Both the position numbers and the translations under genes were made by a program. Shown piece by piece: positions 43,712 to 54,644 of a stretch of DNA of 64,000 bases; positions within the stretch are counted from its first letter, which is position 1, and every line of letters begins with the position of its first letter. The notes under the pieces were generated by a model, which was not told the origin of the DNA, made no database searches, and saw only the letters and a program-made list of their open reading frames with translations. The stretch is from Gaertneriomyces semiglobifer. Taxonomy: Eukaryota > Chytridiomycota > Chytridiomycetes > Spizellomycetales > Spizellomycetaceae. The stretch spans positions 1,054,001 through 1,118,000 of the forward strand of contig JAHLKF010000003.1 of the NCBI GenBank assembly GCA_025558075.1. Reading direction: 5' to 3'.

Positions 43712-45325
43712 TTATGCAATGGCCTGAGCAACCATTTCCCATCCATTGGTAGTGCCGAATTCTGCCCGGAGATTGTCACTTATCCACTTTTTTAACTTTA
43801 CCTGGCGTTCTCGCATTGTTTGGAGCACCAACTGAACCCCTTCGGGGTTGTGCCGATGTAGAAACACTTCTAGGACCTCCCCTAAGACGTAACCCGCTAA
43901 TCCACGGTCTGGTGGCAATAAACGCAAAATATCACGCAAAGCCGTCATGTCGGCCTCTCTGGCATAGTACTTCGCGAGTATGTGGGTGGTACCGAAAGAT
44001 CTCGTTTGTGGCAGAAGGGAAAGTGTAGATGCGACCAAAGAATGGTCCCCCGACAGGCAGGCTCGTTTCAAGAATGATTCGACGATAAGCATTCGGTAAT
44101 TTCGCGAGATTTCAATGTTCGCACTCCCCATGTTCTGGATGATCCGTAGAAGGCGCGATAAAAACTGCACGTCATTCCACGGCATCGTATTGCGTTTGAC
44201 AGCAAATGGTTGATTACGCGGGTTCTGCAATATCCGAAGCACATGCGGCAGAAAGTCTCCCTCAGTGCCTTGGCTCGCAATGTCCTCATAATCAGTCAAC
44301 AGTGGTAAGCAGTCCTCTATCAATTGCGAATCCTCGACCACAAGCCCCAGAGCAATGCCGAGAATTGAAACGTCATGGTGTGCTTCCATGTCCCTTGTCA
44401 TGCTCATTTTAACGGTCTGAACCCATCGGTCCTTCCGGATGTTCTGCAAATCACCATAACGTACAGTAAATTCTAGTACATTGTTGCGCAAACTAATTGA
44501 AAAGGCTTTGTCACTTTTGGCTTTCCGAAAGAGTTTCATCAGCTTGCCTTGAGAATGAGGACAGACGTAGTGGTTGTCAACGTAGAATTGTGACGCTATG
44601 GCATATCCTTCCTTCAGCAAGTCTTCCACTTCAGTGGATACCGGCGAGAGCTTAACAGATTGCCTCAACTGACGAAGATAGATCATCATGTCTCCTTCTC
44701 TGCGCAATTTAGCGGCCGCGAAGAGCAGCGAGGCGTAGGCGAAGGGCGAAAGAAGCTTGGTGCCAGTATTGGGGCTTTTTTGAAGTTTGTTCAGAATCGT
44801 AAGGGCACTAGAAGTGCGACCAGATACGCAGATGGCCGCCGCATTGAATGCTTCCTTCTCATGATGGGAGAGCTGCGGTGAAGTGTCCGCCAGCGCTTGA
44901 ACGGCACTCACAAGCCCGGCGCGTGCAGAAGCATAAAGGGCTCTCAAACTCGTCAATTGGGGCGTCGACGCTGTAGCGTGCACTCTGCCCACTTCGTCAC
45001 ATGGTTCTTGCCCTTTCCCAAACCGAGCAATTGGCGACGCAACTGGACTGGCACTGCAGAGTTCACTCAGCAGTTGCTCGGTTTCCTTGGACCGTGCCAC
45101 TACACACTGTGGAAGATGGCTCCCCGTACGATCATCAAAATCCGGCTTTTCGGGTTTTTTCTCAAGCTTCCGCGATAATGCTTCTAGTGGGTCTGCTTCT
45201 GCTGGTGAACTCTTGGTTGTGACTCGGCGACAAAGGGTACGTTGCCTGCGGCAAATCCGGAACCGGCCATATAGATGGTCAAAACTGATGGTTTCTCCTG
45301 ACAGCCAGCTCCATTTTGTCCTCAT
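43712..45325 (-). CDS. Unrecognised helical-repeat-like protein, possibly mitochondrial
   Basis: Single exon, 537 aa, stop only 57 bp from the CDC123 stop. The N-terminus is Arg-rich and nearly free of acids (RFRICRRQRTLCRRVTTKSS), compatible with a mitochondrial presequence. The rest is a chain of amphipathic helices: ALYASARAGLVSAVQALADT, NAAAICVSGRTSSALTIL and YASLLFAAAKLRREGDM resemble degenerate TPR/PPR-type units of ~35 residues. It ends LKKWISDNLRAEFGTTNGW. It is head to head with the mitochondrial uS19 gene. A mitochondrial RNA-binding or translation role is possible but unproven. Confidence 0.7.
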   Translation of the reverse strand: MRTKWSWLSGETISFDHLYGRFRICRRQRTLCRRVTTKSSPAEADPLEALSRKLEKKPEKPDFDDRTGSHLPQCVVARSKETEQLLSELCSASPVASPIARFGKGQEPCDEVGRVHATASTPQLTSLRALYASARAGLVSAVQALADTSPQLSHHEKEAFNAAAICVSGRTSSALTILNKLQKSPNTGTKLLSPFAYASLLFAAAKLRREGDMMIYLRQLRQSVKLSPVSTEVEDLLKEGYAIASQFYVDNHYVCPHSQGKLMKLFRKAKSDKAFSISLRNNVLEFTVRYGDLQNIRKDRWVQTVKMSMTRDMEAHHDVSILGIALGLVVEDSQLIEDCLPLLTDYEDIASQGTEGDFLPHVLRILQNPRNQPFAVKRNTMPWNDVQFLSRLLRIIQNMGSANIEISRNYRMLIVESFLKRACLSGDHSLVASTLSLLPQTRSFGTTHILAKYYAREADMTALRDILRLLPPDRGLAGYVLGEVLEVFLHRHNPEGVQLVLQTMRERQVKLKKWISDNLRAEFGTTNGWEMVAQAIA

Positions 45326-45455
45326 TATCTGCTCACGCTTGAAACTTTATGCAATCCTGGTAGGTCAGATCCAAGTAAACGAGCACACGCGATTGGATTT
45401 TTTACTCCATTCTGCGTTGATCCAACGTACAAGCCCTGTGGGCAACCAGTGAAAG
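45326..45455. promoter_or_regulatory. Divergent promoter region: helical-repeat gene / mitochondrial uS19
   Basis: Only 130 bp between the two start codons. The likely mitochondrial location of both products makes a shared promoter plausible. No motif recognised. Confidence 0.4.
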
Positions 45456-45703
45456 ATGCCTCGGCCTAAGTGGAAAGGTTCATTATTGTTCCTCTCCCTC
45501 TGTCCAAGACCAATGAACCGGTGAAAACCCAAGCTCGAGCAAGCACAATGTTACCCATGCACGTCGGAAGTTCTTCGTTCGTAAAGGCAGAGAATTACGT
45601 ACCAGTGCTTGTGACGGAGCAGATGGTCAACCACAAACTCGGGGAATTCGCCTTCACAAGAAAGCCATTTTCTTACAGGACAAAGGATGATCGCAATATG
45701 TAG
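45456..45703 (+). CDS. RSM19: Mitochondrial ribosomal protein uS19m (Rsm19), frameshifted here
   Basis: ATG at 45456 starts MPRPKWKG, the conserved uS19 beginning. From about 45479 the continuing homology (FIIVPLPLSKTNEPVKTQAR, then the core VLVTEQMVNHKLGEFAFTRK) lies in another frame, ending at 45703. One extra base within or next to 45474-45480 would restore a single 82-aa frame like yeast Rsm19. There is no room for an intron. As written, the first frame stops at 45510-45512. uS19m sits in the head of the mitochondrial small subunit. The frameshift is most simply a sequencing/assembly deletion; a real pseudogene or an alternative unseen start is possible. Confidence 0.85.
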
Positions 45704-46046
45704 ATGGCTCTGGCTCAGACTCCTTTACCGCAGTCGTCCCGTGTCCACTCGCGTTGTAGGAAAGTTGCGATGCCTTGCTCTAGGCAAAGTGCTAGAAGCG
45801 AAGAAGAAGCGTTGCTTTGGGATGGACATTCATGAGCTACAAGATACCTCAGAGGTGAAGCACTACATTTCGATCGTAACAAAACGGGCCAGAAAGCACC
45901 ATCAAAATATCAAAATGTAAGCTTCTAATGTGTATGGAGCAGATCAGGCCCGCCAAAGGCTAGGAGTACTTCCTACATAACGCCCTGTCATGCAAACAGC
46001 TTGTGGTATCAAAAATGCGTAATATACAAGTGCGAGCAACTCGCCA
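45704..46046. other. Convergent intergenic region, no gene seen
   Basis: About 340 bp between the uS19m stop and the kelch-BTB stop. A 77-codon plus-strand frame overlaps its left end (45687-45920) but shows no family signature and would overlap uS19m in another frame. Confidence 0.55.
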
Positions 46047-47921
46047 TCAAAAAACCAGCCTCGCATCAGCAGGAACGGAAGCCCATATTCCGTCTTTTTC
46101 CAACTCAGGCAGCGATCTCCATTCCTCCGTCCTGATCACCTTGCCAAAGTCTTCAAACATAACACTCAACGCGCGCCTTTCGAGTCCATTGTCGTTGACC
46201 TTCTTCGATGCCATATAAATGGGAATGCAGGAAGTGACGGGATGGTATGCAAGCAGACGGTGCAAAGATCGAGAGACGAGCGCGCATAGGTGCGGTAGGA
46301 GAAGCGACGTTGCAAGAGGAAGGAGGCATGCAAGATACCTGGCTGATAGTTCCGGAGAGTCTATCGGACATGGCAAGGTATCAGTGTAGAGGTAGTGCAC
46401 CAATATCCTCAATGTCTCGATGGGCTCAGAAAAGGAAATGCGACTTTCGTAAGATTCGCGCATGTGTCCTCTTAAAACCGCTCGGAAGAACTCGCTGCGC
46501 GCCCAAAGTACTACGCTATGCACTTTGATCTCGCCTCCGTGTTTGGATTCAACAACAAAGTCCGATAGTGCAGTCTCATTCAACAATGCCCGGTAGTCGG
46601 GCACGAAACTCGACGGGGGCATTAATACCAACCCTAACGACGACAACGGGATCAGCCAAGACTCGGTAGTGTTGGTTTCGTCGTCAGTGTCACAACCAAG
46701 AAGAAGGATGGAATCATGCGTTGACGGCGGGCTGGCATGAAAATGCCAAGCCAGTGGAGACGGACGGTAGGATGGTGTAAGGTGAGTCCAGTCATTGGTG
46801 CGTAGATCTAGAGTCCACATTCCAGAATCTGTGTCGCTGGTCGATGCAGGTTTGAAGCACGATGTCACTATTACAATCAACATATATCCAAATTGTTGAA
46901 CAAACTGCTGTCCTAACATTGGTGGAGCAGCTGATGATGTGACCTCGGTGCATGTGACGGTTTGGGATTGAAGATTGATACACTCGATGGCAGACGTACG
47001 TATGAGGTTCGCACCCATGCCCCCGTAAACAAACAATTTGTTCTCGTACGTGCACGAAAAATGGGAATGTCGAGCGGTGAAGCGGCAAGGGGGAAGCCAC
47101 GTCATCGTATGCAAGTCTAAACTGTGCAGCGATGATAAAACGGGACCATCGTCGTCAGCTTGGCCGCCAGTAAGATACAAGTACCGTTGATCCTCCGAAA
47201 TGCATGCGGAATGCTTAACACGCCGTCCTGGCAGATAAGACTTGTCTCCACTTGATAGTGCCGGCTTTTCCCATGCCATTCTCGAAAGATCTAGTATCCA
47301 CATATCGTCCAAGCATTGGTCGTTAGCATCTCTTCCACCGAAAATAATGAGCTTATCATTCTTCCAAAGGGTTGCAGAATGTGAATGTCTCGGAGCGGGC
47401 CAATGCCCCTTAATATGATCAAGTCGCCTCCAAGCATTCGTTCCCAATGAGAGCATGTATAGATCATTATATACATCGTCAGTAAAGTTATGGAACCTAC
47501 GAGGAGCGGCGTGTCAATCGCGTGGGGTCTGGCTGGTACTGTGCACGGACTGGTCCCCTTACCCGCCAAAGACAAACACTTTTCCGTCCTTGTCCCCAGG
47601 TACAAACGTACAGCTAGCCGCAATCAAGCTACTCGGTAGTATAGTGGCTCCGCTCGTTTTCCTTGGTGCTGGACAAATGAAGGACCACGGGTTACTCTCT
47701 GCCTCGGCGGATTCCCCGTCGGAAACGCCTTCTGCCACCTCATCATCGGCAATATCAGACAAAGCGGGGTCGGCCTCGTTTTCAGTGTCCGTTACGTCGG
47801 TGTCCATTGCTTCATAAGTACATTTGCTGCAGTCGCTTTTCGAAAAGTTGGACGTGAAAGTGCGAAAGTCCGCGGCGTTCCAAAGTCTTATCGATTCCCA
47901 TTTGTAACGATCAGCGAGCAT
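46047..47921 (-). CDS. Kelch-repeat and BTB domain protein
   Basis: Two exons, 47921-47563 and 47496-46047, giving 602 aa. Residues ~1-120 include an acidic spacer (DTDVTDTENEADPALSDIAD) and the first kelch blade, which crosses the intron (GKVFVFGG / GFHNFTDDVYNDLYMLSLGT). Further blades follow: RHSHSATLWKNDKLIIFGGR, LDDMWILDL, HSACISEDQRYLYLTGGQ, HSHFSCTYENKLFVYGG and LDLRTNDWTHL. The BTB domain is at the C-terminal end (LSDFVVESKHGGEIKVHSVV, ARSEFFRAVLRGHMRES). The kelch-then-BTB order is the LZTR1/plant-fungal style rather than the BTB-BACK-kelch order of KLHL proteins. A cullin-3 adaptor role is possible but inferred. Confidence 0.88.
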
Positions 47922-48075
47922 TAGAAAGCGTTGCGTTCAAAGCGTAGTCTGAAAATGAAAGCATCACCGGAAACCCGTTCAAGAATCATCAGTTCCCAAC
48001 GACGAGCGTACCATTTGAATCGCTGGGGAAATAAACATTGAAGTGACGAATCGCAGCGAAGCACTCCTATCGGCT
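47922..48075. promoter_or_regulatory. Divergent promoter region: kelch-BTB / Cfd1
   Basis: 154 bp between the kelch-BTB start (47921, minus) and the Cfd1 ATG (48076, plus). Both promoters must lie here. No motif recognised. Confidence 0.45.
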
Positions 48076-48933
48076 ATGACCGGCACACCGTCACATCACC
48101 TTTCTCCCGCACCATGCATCCTACTCGTCCTTTCCGGCAAAGGCGGAGTTGGAAAGTCAACCACAACGACCCACTTGGCACTATCGCTGGCTTCATCCGG
48201 GAAGTCAACGGGCGTACTGGATATTGATCTTACAGGTCCGAGCTTGGAGCGGATGTTCGGGGTTGAAGGGACTGTGGAGATGGGCAGTGAAGGGTGGACG
48301 CCGATGTCGATCTCTGTGCCGGACGTGGAAGGCAGTACTGCCACGGAGCTTAAACTACTTTCTCTGAGTTTTCTGATTCCTAAGGATGAAAAAGGTGCGA
48401 AGGATCAAGCCATCATATGGCGTGGTCCCAAAAAGACTTCGATCATTAAGCAATTTTTGACGGATGTGTTATGGTCGACGCCTTCAACACCACTGGACTA
48501 TCTATTAATTGATACCCCGCCTGGCACGTCTGATGAGCATATCAGTGTGGTCGAGACGTTGCATAACCTAGGACTGGGTTCTCACGTGCATGCAGTCGTT
48601 GTAACAACGCCTCAGGATGTTAGTTTGAGCGATGTGAAGAAAGAGATCAACTTTTGCAAGAAAGTGGGTGTGCCCATTCTCGGTCTGATTGAGAATATGT
48701 CTGGGTTTAAATGCCCTTGTTGCGATGAAGTGACCCCTATATTTTCCTCTGGTGGTGCAGAAAAGCTGCATGATGAGTATGGGATTGAAATTCTCGGAAA
48801 GATCCCGATTGATCAGCAGCTGACAGAACTGATGGAGAAAGGTAGCTTTGTAGATAGGTTTCGGGAGAGCTCAGGCTGGAAGGTGTGGGAAAATGTTGGT
48901 GAGAATGTTGTTAGACAGTTAAATAAGTCCTAA
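48076..48933 (+). CDS. CFD1: Cytosolic Fe-S cluster assembly ATPase Cfd1/NUBP2
   Basis: Single exon, 285 aa from the ATG at 48076 (MTGTPSHHLS). The frame is open to 48043 only from a GTG. The deviant Walker A is LSGKGGVGKSTTT (residues ~20-28). VLDIDLTGPSLERM, IIWRGPKKTSIIKQFL, YLLIDTPPGTSDEH and VVVTTPQDVSLSDVKKE follow. The C-terminal cluster-binding CxxC is GFKCPCCDEVTPIFSSGGA. No N-terminal four-cysteine ferredoxin motif is present, which separates Cfd1/NUBP2 from Nbp35. It forms the cytosolic Fe-S scaffold with Nbp35. Confidence 0.95.
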   Translation: MTGTPSHHLSPAPCILLVLSGKGGVGKSTTTTHLALSLASSGKSTGVLDIDLTGPSLERMFGVEGTVEMGSEGWTPMSISVPDVEGSTATELKLLSLSFLIPKDEKGAKDQAIIWRGPKKTSIIKQFLTDVLWSTPSTPLDYLLIDTPPGTSDEHISVVETLHNLGLGSHVHAVVVTTPQDVSLSDVKKEINFCKKVGVPILGLIENMSGFKCPCCDEVTPIFSSGGAEKLHDEYGIEILGKIPIDQQLTELMEKGSFVDRFRESSGWKVWENVGENVVRQLNKS

Positions 48934-49436
48934 GAAGTAGATTATGTTTTTTGCCGATTATTTATGTTGTTTTCTGTTTGAAATACATAGAATTGAGAGA
49001 GAGCGACCGAGGTACTAAGTGTCATGTTCCATTAAGGAATGGTTGTTCATATGGTGCGGAGATTCAACAATTTCTTTGCCGGATTCTAGCCCATCTACGA
49101 TTGCGAACAAGGCTCATTCTGTACCAACTGCATTCAGTGATCGTTGTTCACAGCCGTAGTTCGTCAAAGTAGCATCTTGTGTGTATTGCTGAATAGAGGT
49201 GAGCAGTGCCCCGCAACAAGATCCGCATCACAGGAAACTTCATCTAAACAAAGTAGCGAGGTTTCAACCAGTATAGATGGATTACATACTGCAAGCGCTC
49301 CCCGTACTAAGGAGCATAAGCTTGCTATCATTATCACTTTCAAAGGAGAATCTTCCCACCCTTGACGGTTCGCGTGCAGACTGACAGCGGAGGAACGCTC
49401 AGATCTACCAACCAACGAGGCCACTATAGACTAGGC
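48934..49436. other. Intergenic stretch, no gene seen
   Basis: About 500 bp between the Cfd1 stop and the FHA-HMG start. Short frames on both strands look random. It should hold the FHA-HMG promoter. Confidence 0.55.
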
Positions 49437-51119
49437 ATGTCTCTATTTCAGGTCAAACTCACCTGTTTGACGAACAATCGCTCTGTTGAATTACTGAATG
49501 GGACCACTATCATTGGCCGGAAATATGAGAACCTTGGGCTAAAAGACGAACCTAAGTTGGTACTACCGCATCTACCATAACTCTCACCACCTACCAATGC
49601 GATAGTATCTCACATAAAGTGCTTCAGGTTTGGAAGGCAGCAGCTGGAAGTTGTAGTCAACGCACCCGCTCAGAAAGTTACAGTTGAACGTGTAAGCCTG
49701 CCTCCCCCAAAGCTTAGTTCCGAGAGTGTTATTGACCAACTTCATTATAGTTGGGTACCAATGCATCCAAACTGAATGGCCACGTTTTGCCTCCCAAGCA
49801 GCCAGTGGAGATTAAAGACGGCGATGAAGTGCGACTAGTAGTGAACGACTTCCCTTGTGTGTTTGCGGTCAAGAGTATCCCGTTTACCTCAGACATAACT
49901 TCCCAACCCATTGAGGCTGACCAAACGCAACTGGTTCAAGAGGTGGATGATATTGAGCTGGATATTATTGATGAAGCAGAGGCGGATGCTGTCCCTGTGG
50001 CCGGGGTGTTGTTGGATGGAACTCATACTGATGATGAGGGAGACCGACAGGCTTCTGAGAATGAAGAAGATTCTGGACGACGATGCTGGCCAGAAGACTT
50101 CTCCGATGAGTCAGATGATATAGCAGGGTCTGACGATGAAATGGAATCAGAAGAAGAGCTTGCATCCGAAGACGAGCCGAAGGAGGCGTTGGATAGTCAT
50201 GGAAAGAAAGCAGAGAAAGTGAAGATTGAAAAGGAGGTCAAACCTGTAACAAAGCCCCCACGTAAACGCGCAATAAGAACATCGAAGGAGCCAAAGTTGA
50301 ATGAGAACAAACGCGTGACGGCGTATGGGCTGTTTGCCTTCGTCATGCGCCCGCAAATGAAGCGAGACTATCCCTCTGAGCCTTCGAAGTCCATAACGAA
50401 TCTCATTAAAGCGCGATGGAAAGCCCTTGACGAGGAGGAAAAGGAGGTAGGCTGAAGAGTAAGATGCTTTATACACGCGTTCTGTGTTTAAAATGTCTTG
50501 TGGTGTGTAACTGTAGGACTTCTACGAAATGGCGATAGCTCATAACAGTGCCATTTCTGTAGAGGATGGTCAAAACGAGAGTGAGGGTAATGGCGAGGAG
50601 CTGGCGGAGAGATCGCCCTCTCCCATTGCGAAGCGGCGGCGTCCTAATCCTGTGAGGAGGCGTAACACTCGACTAGCATCTAATAGCGATGACCCGTTTG
50701 GTGATTTTGATGAGGTTGACAAAAATGACACTGACCAGCCGTCATCGCCATTTCGCATGTCGGACGAGCACAACGATTATGTTCGAACAAACCTGACCAC
50801 AGGCTCATTGTTGCGCACGTCGGATGCGGACTCTGACACGGACGACGTGACACCAGCGGCGAACCTTGAAGATCCGGCAACGCCATTTCGCATGTCAGAC
50901 GAGCACAACGATTATGTCCGAACAAATCTGACTACAGGCTCATTGCTACGCGCATCGGATACGGACTCTGACACGGACGACGTGAGACCGGCCGCGAATC
51001 TTGAAGATCCGACATTGTCGCACACCTTGCCTCCAGACGATTTGAGATTTACGCCAACAGGTGAACCTCGTCGGTCCCTTTTGTATGATGATTCTGAGGA
51101 AGATGATGAGCGCCGATGA
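49437..51119 (+). CDS. FHA and HMG-box protein with internal tandem repeat
   Basis: Four exons. 49751-50446 and 50517-51119 are secure. The first two (49437-49555 and 49628-49691) are my best reading, with a GTTGGT donor. Together they give 493 aa. An FHA domain of the aprataxin/PNKP/APLF kind spans about residues 1-110: ELLNGTTIIGRKYENLGLKD, GRQQLEVVV, LGTNASKLNGHVL and GDEVRLVVNDFPCVFAV. An acidic linker follows. An HMG box lies at about 249-305 (RVTAYGLFAFVMRPQMKRDY, ARWKALDEEEKE, then DFYEMAIAHNS). The last ~190 residues are acidic and contain two 45-residue repeats. FHA suggests binding of phosphorylated repair factors and HMG suggests DNA binding, so a DNA-repair or chromatin role is likely but inferred. 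Confidence 0.8.
50746..51015 (+). repeat. Two-copy 135-bp tandem repeat inside the FHA-HMG gene
   Basis: Copy 1 is 50746-50880 and copy 2 is 50881-51015, in frame (45 codons each). Each encodes a unit starting PFRMSDEHNDYVRTNLTTGS and continuing with an acidic Asp/Ser/Thr run (DSDTDDV). The copies differ by scattered substitutions and no indels, so the duplication is fairly recent but not brand new. Confidence 0.93.
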
Positions 51120-51363
51120 ATTGTAACTAGCAAATTATGCTAAATTGATGGTTACGATTTGAAGTGATAAAGAACGATGGGAAGCCAAACCGAAGAACAG
51201 CAGAATTCCTGATTGCTACCAGGCGTTTGCTGCCACACATAAAAACCAAGGTCCACGCAATGATCACAACGACCCAGTTTTGTAAAGGATTTCTATACTT
51301 ATCAGGCTGTTTATATTATTTAAAAAATAAGTTATGGGCCCTCATTATGAATCTGTGCACCTT

Positions 51364-54300
51364 TCATGAGTCTCTAGAGCCAGCGACTGCGCCCCAGGTC
51401 CTGGGTGGGCAACTGGTTCTTCTATTCTCAATCACTTTGGCACCCACCAAACCTCCACTGAGCGGTAACCTTTTACCCAGCGATTCTGATTTTCCCATCA
51501 CCTTGTCCGCATGATGCTGAATAGCATGCAGTTGCGACATCAGTACCGTCTTTTGGGACAAAAGACCCTCAATTTCCGCTGTTAGAGATTGTCGGAGGAG
51601 GGTCAGGTTGATGACTTGACTGGTTAGTTTTTCGTAAGCAGTCGAGTCCACAACGGGCGCTACGGGTCGTGCTTCTACTTCGACAACAGAAGCTTTCGCT
51701 ACTCTTTTGGTTAAGCCATGCATTTCCAGGCAATCCATGACCCTCGCCAGACTATGTTGGATCGAATCCAACGCTTCGCGAGTAGTATGTTTTGTGTCCG
51801 AAACATCAGAGAGAAGAGAAGTCAAATCAGCTTGTGACAACGACGATGAGGACCGATGTGACTGTGAAAGAGGTGGGGCGGGGTATTGGTGGGTAAGCGT
51901 TTGACTTGAGCGATGAGAATTTTGGATAGCGGCTTGAATTGAGGTCAAACGGGTGTCGAGGTCAATTGGAAGATATGACACCAGACAAGAGTGAATGGAT
52001 TCGGTAAGCCTCGTCAGAGTGGAGAGCGAGGAAGGGCTTGCCGTCGCATCCGATAAAGAGGGTTTTGAAGTCAGTGATGTCACAGCATCGGAAAGACTAT
52101 CTAGGCGCTTGTTGATTTCGCTTATAGGCGCCAACCTCTCTTTGATCTCAGAAGTATCGACACACATGCTTTCCACCTTCTGTATATTCCCTGCTATTAC
52201 ATTGATCCGTTCTGCCATTGCAGCATGGGTGTCTTGACTAATTCCAAGCATCGACAACAGATCATTCACTCTGTCCAAAGTGACATCGTCCGTCATGTGC
52301 TCCTTGATGTCACTGATGTCTTTCCGAATTTTGGACAAGACATTGCGCTGTTCGTTCATCAATGATTGGTCTGGGCCTGATTGGGGTCGCTCCACATTGG
52401 CTTCAAGCAATTCGACTTGCACCAATTTTGTAACGGCTCGCTGCATGTGTTTAAGTTGATCCATCACCCTGTCTAGGCGCCCATCCATTATTTCATGTCG
52501 AGTTTGCCCTTCACGCCCCACACGGGAAAGGCGGTCTTCGAGGCTCTGCAACGTATCTCGGATGTCCGTCAGCTTGTACTGCTGCAGGATTTGATCAGTA
52601 CTGGTTGCGTCTGCTTGGGATGCTGCGGTTTCTTTAGGTGCTACGAATTCTTTCAATCCACTCTCAAGCGCCGAAAATCTCGCTGTTTGCGTTTCCTGTA
52701 TGTGGTCAATGAGACGTGTTACATGAATGAGTTTATCATTGATGGATGTGATCATGTTTGTCGTTGGGCGGTCCAAGCGCGTGTTGCTGAAGGCGGGATT
52801 GGTGGGTCCGGAAAGGCGTGCTTGTATTTCATTAAGTTGTGTCAATATCGGCTCCAGCGAAGGTTTAGCAACGGCTTGTTCGTTGAGATTAGTGAGTGTC
52901 TCACTCAGATGGACCAGCGCCTTCTGTATGCCTGCATCGCTCTGTGCCTGCGTAGACTTCAGAGTTTCCAACGAATTCTCAATATTTTGCCCGACCGAGA
53001 TAGTCGTGTTCTCACTCTTGGCAATCTTGCCTTGTAACTCATCCTGCATTCGCGCAACAAAGCGCACTATGTCATCCACACGCCCTCCTTCCAGAACCGC
53101 TGACTTCAGATCTTCAATAATAGCCGATATGTCTCCATTCGAATTCTGGTGAGCGGCCTGTCCTAGTCCATCGACTTTGTCCCAAACCTCACCAATCCTG
53201 CTTCTAACGATTTCGATATCTCCGCGGATGCACTTGACGCCTTTCATAACCTCATCACTTTTGGTATTGGACTTCTGAGAAGACTCGGCGACCATACCCA
53301 TCAGCATTCCCATATCTGTATTCTGTTGTTGTTGAGTGGCATGGATGCGGTGGGCTAAGCCGTGTACATCCGCTGTCCCACAAGTGGCCAGCAGATTATG
53401 CACCCGCTGCGTCTCCGTAGTCAGTTCAGCCAGAGAATTGGTTATCTTCCGAAACTGATGGGTAGCATCATCGCTTGATGCCGACTTTGATTCCTTGAAA
53501 GTTTCAATTTCTTTGACAAGCGCCTTGAGCAAATCCTCAATTTTCCCAAGCTCGGAGGATTGAGAGCCACTGTCTTCCTCCAACACTTTTAACACGATTT
53601 CCTTTAGGCTTCCAATTTCTGCTTGTACATCCATCCACCCTGCTTGTGACGTAGGTGCTGGTGGGGTGGGTGTTGGGTTAAGCCATGTTTGTTTTGTACT
53701 GGTAGTGTTCCCACTCTCCGTGGCGTAAGGGTAAACATACTCTTCGGCTGCCTTGCTAAGAAGGCTCGTGGATGAGCTGTTTTGCCGGCTACGATCACGG
53801 TGTAGCATCATCCTCAAAGCTGTAATCCACTGTGACCTTTCCGTTCCAGAGTCCGTCGCCAGATGAATATCTTGTGGTGCAAGTTTGAATTCGTAATAAC
53901 CAGCGGATAACTCGGATGGTTCGATTTCACGACACGCAGACAGGTCAACAACGCGCGCCGCAGACATTTCATGGTCATCTTTGTAAAGATGCAAGACACC
54001 TTTGTTGTTGTCCTTATATGTGGCTACGGCATAGTAGCGGATCCAATTGTTTCCTTGCAGCAACCGCAGCCATCCTTCTCTCGCAATCTGAAGAATGAAG
54101 GCTTCCATTGTAAACAAACAAGTTCAAACATTAAAGACTGGTTTCGAGCGCTTACCTGTGAAGGTGGCGGTTTGGTGCTTTCAATGCTTTCATCATGTCG
54201 TCGCCCAACGGAAGGAGAACGGTCATCAGGTTCGTCCCGGCGAGCAAACCCTCTTATCTTTTCCTCTTCAGTTTTTAATCCAACTGACCACTCGTCTTCC

Positions 54301-54644
54301 TCGTCAAAATCAAATTCTCCCATCAATCCGCCGCCGCCTTTGCCATGCTTGGCCATGTTATTGGTTGAGCCCCACGTGCGGCGCATGGGCTGAAAAGTGA
54401 CACTACTCGAGGGAGTTAACTGGGCCCGCGGGGAACTAGAGTCCTCTGATACATTTGCTGAATAGCGGACTGTAGTAGGCGTCATACTTTGAGTAGATAA
54501 CGCTGAAGGGCTTCGCTGCAGGTTGCCAGTGGGGTAAAGAGACGCTGTTGACCGATGAGGGGTTGAATGATGTGCTGAGAAGGTTTGCTGTGCCTGAGCA
54601 GCTTTGGCAGCCAAGTAGGACCCGAGATCAGACATTGTGCTCAT
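51364..54644 (-). CDS. PH-domain protein with long coiled coils
   Basis: Two exons, 54644-54156 and 54087-51364, giving 1070 aa. The first ~160 residues are disordered and Ser/Thr-rich, with an acidic patch (FDFDEEDEWSVGL). A PH domain starts right after the splice at about residue 164: IAREGWLRLLQGNNWIRYYA, KGVLHLYKDDHE, with the C-terminal helix tryptophan in TERSQWITALRMML (to about 265). The remaining ~750 residues are helical/coiled-coil segments with Ser/Thr-rich spacers, and the end is a short basic tail. PH suggests phosphoinositide-linked membrane or cortex binding. I recognise no named family. Confidence 0.86.

Noticed and set aside
45687..45920. 77-codon plus-strand ORF overlapping the uS19m end
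   Set aside because: Out of frame with uS19m, no homology recognised, and located in 3'-flanking sequence.
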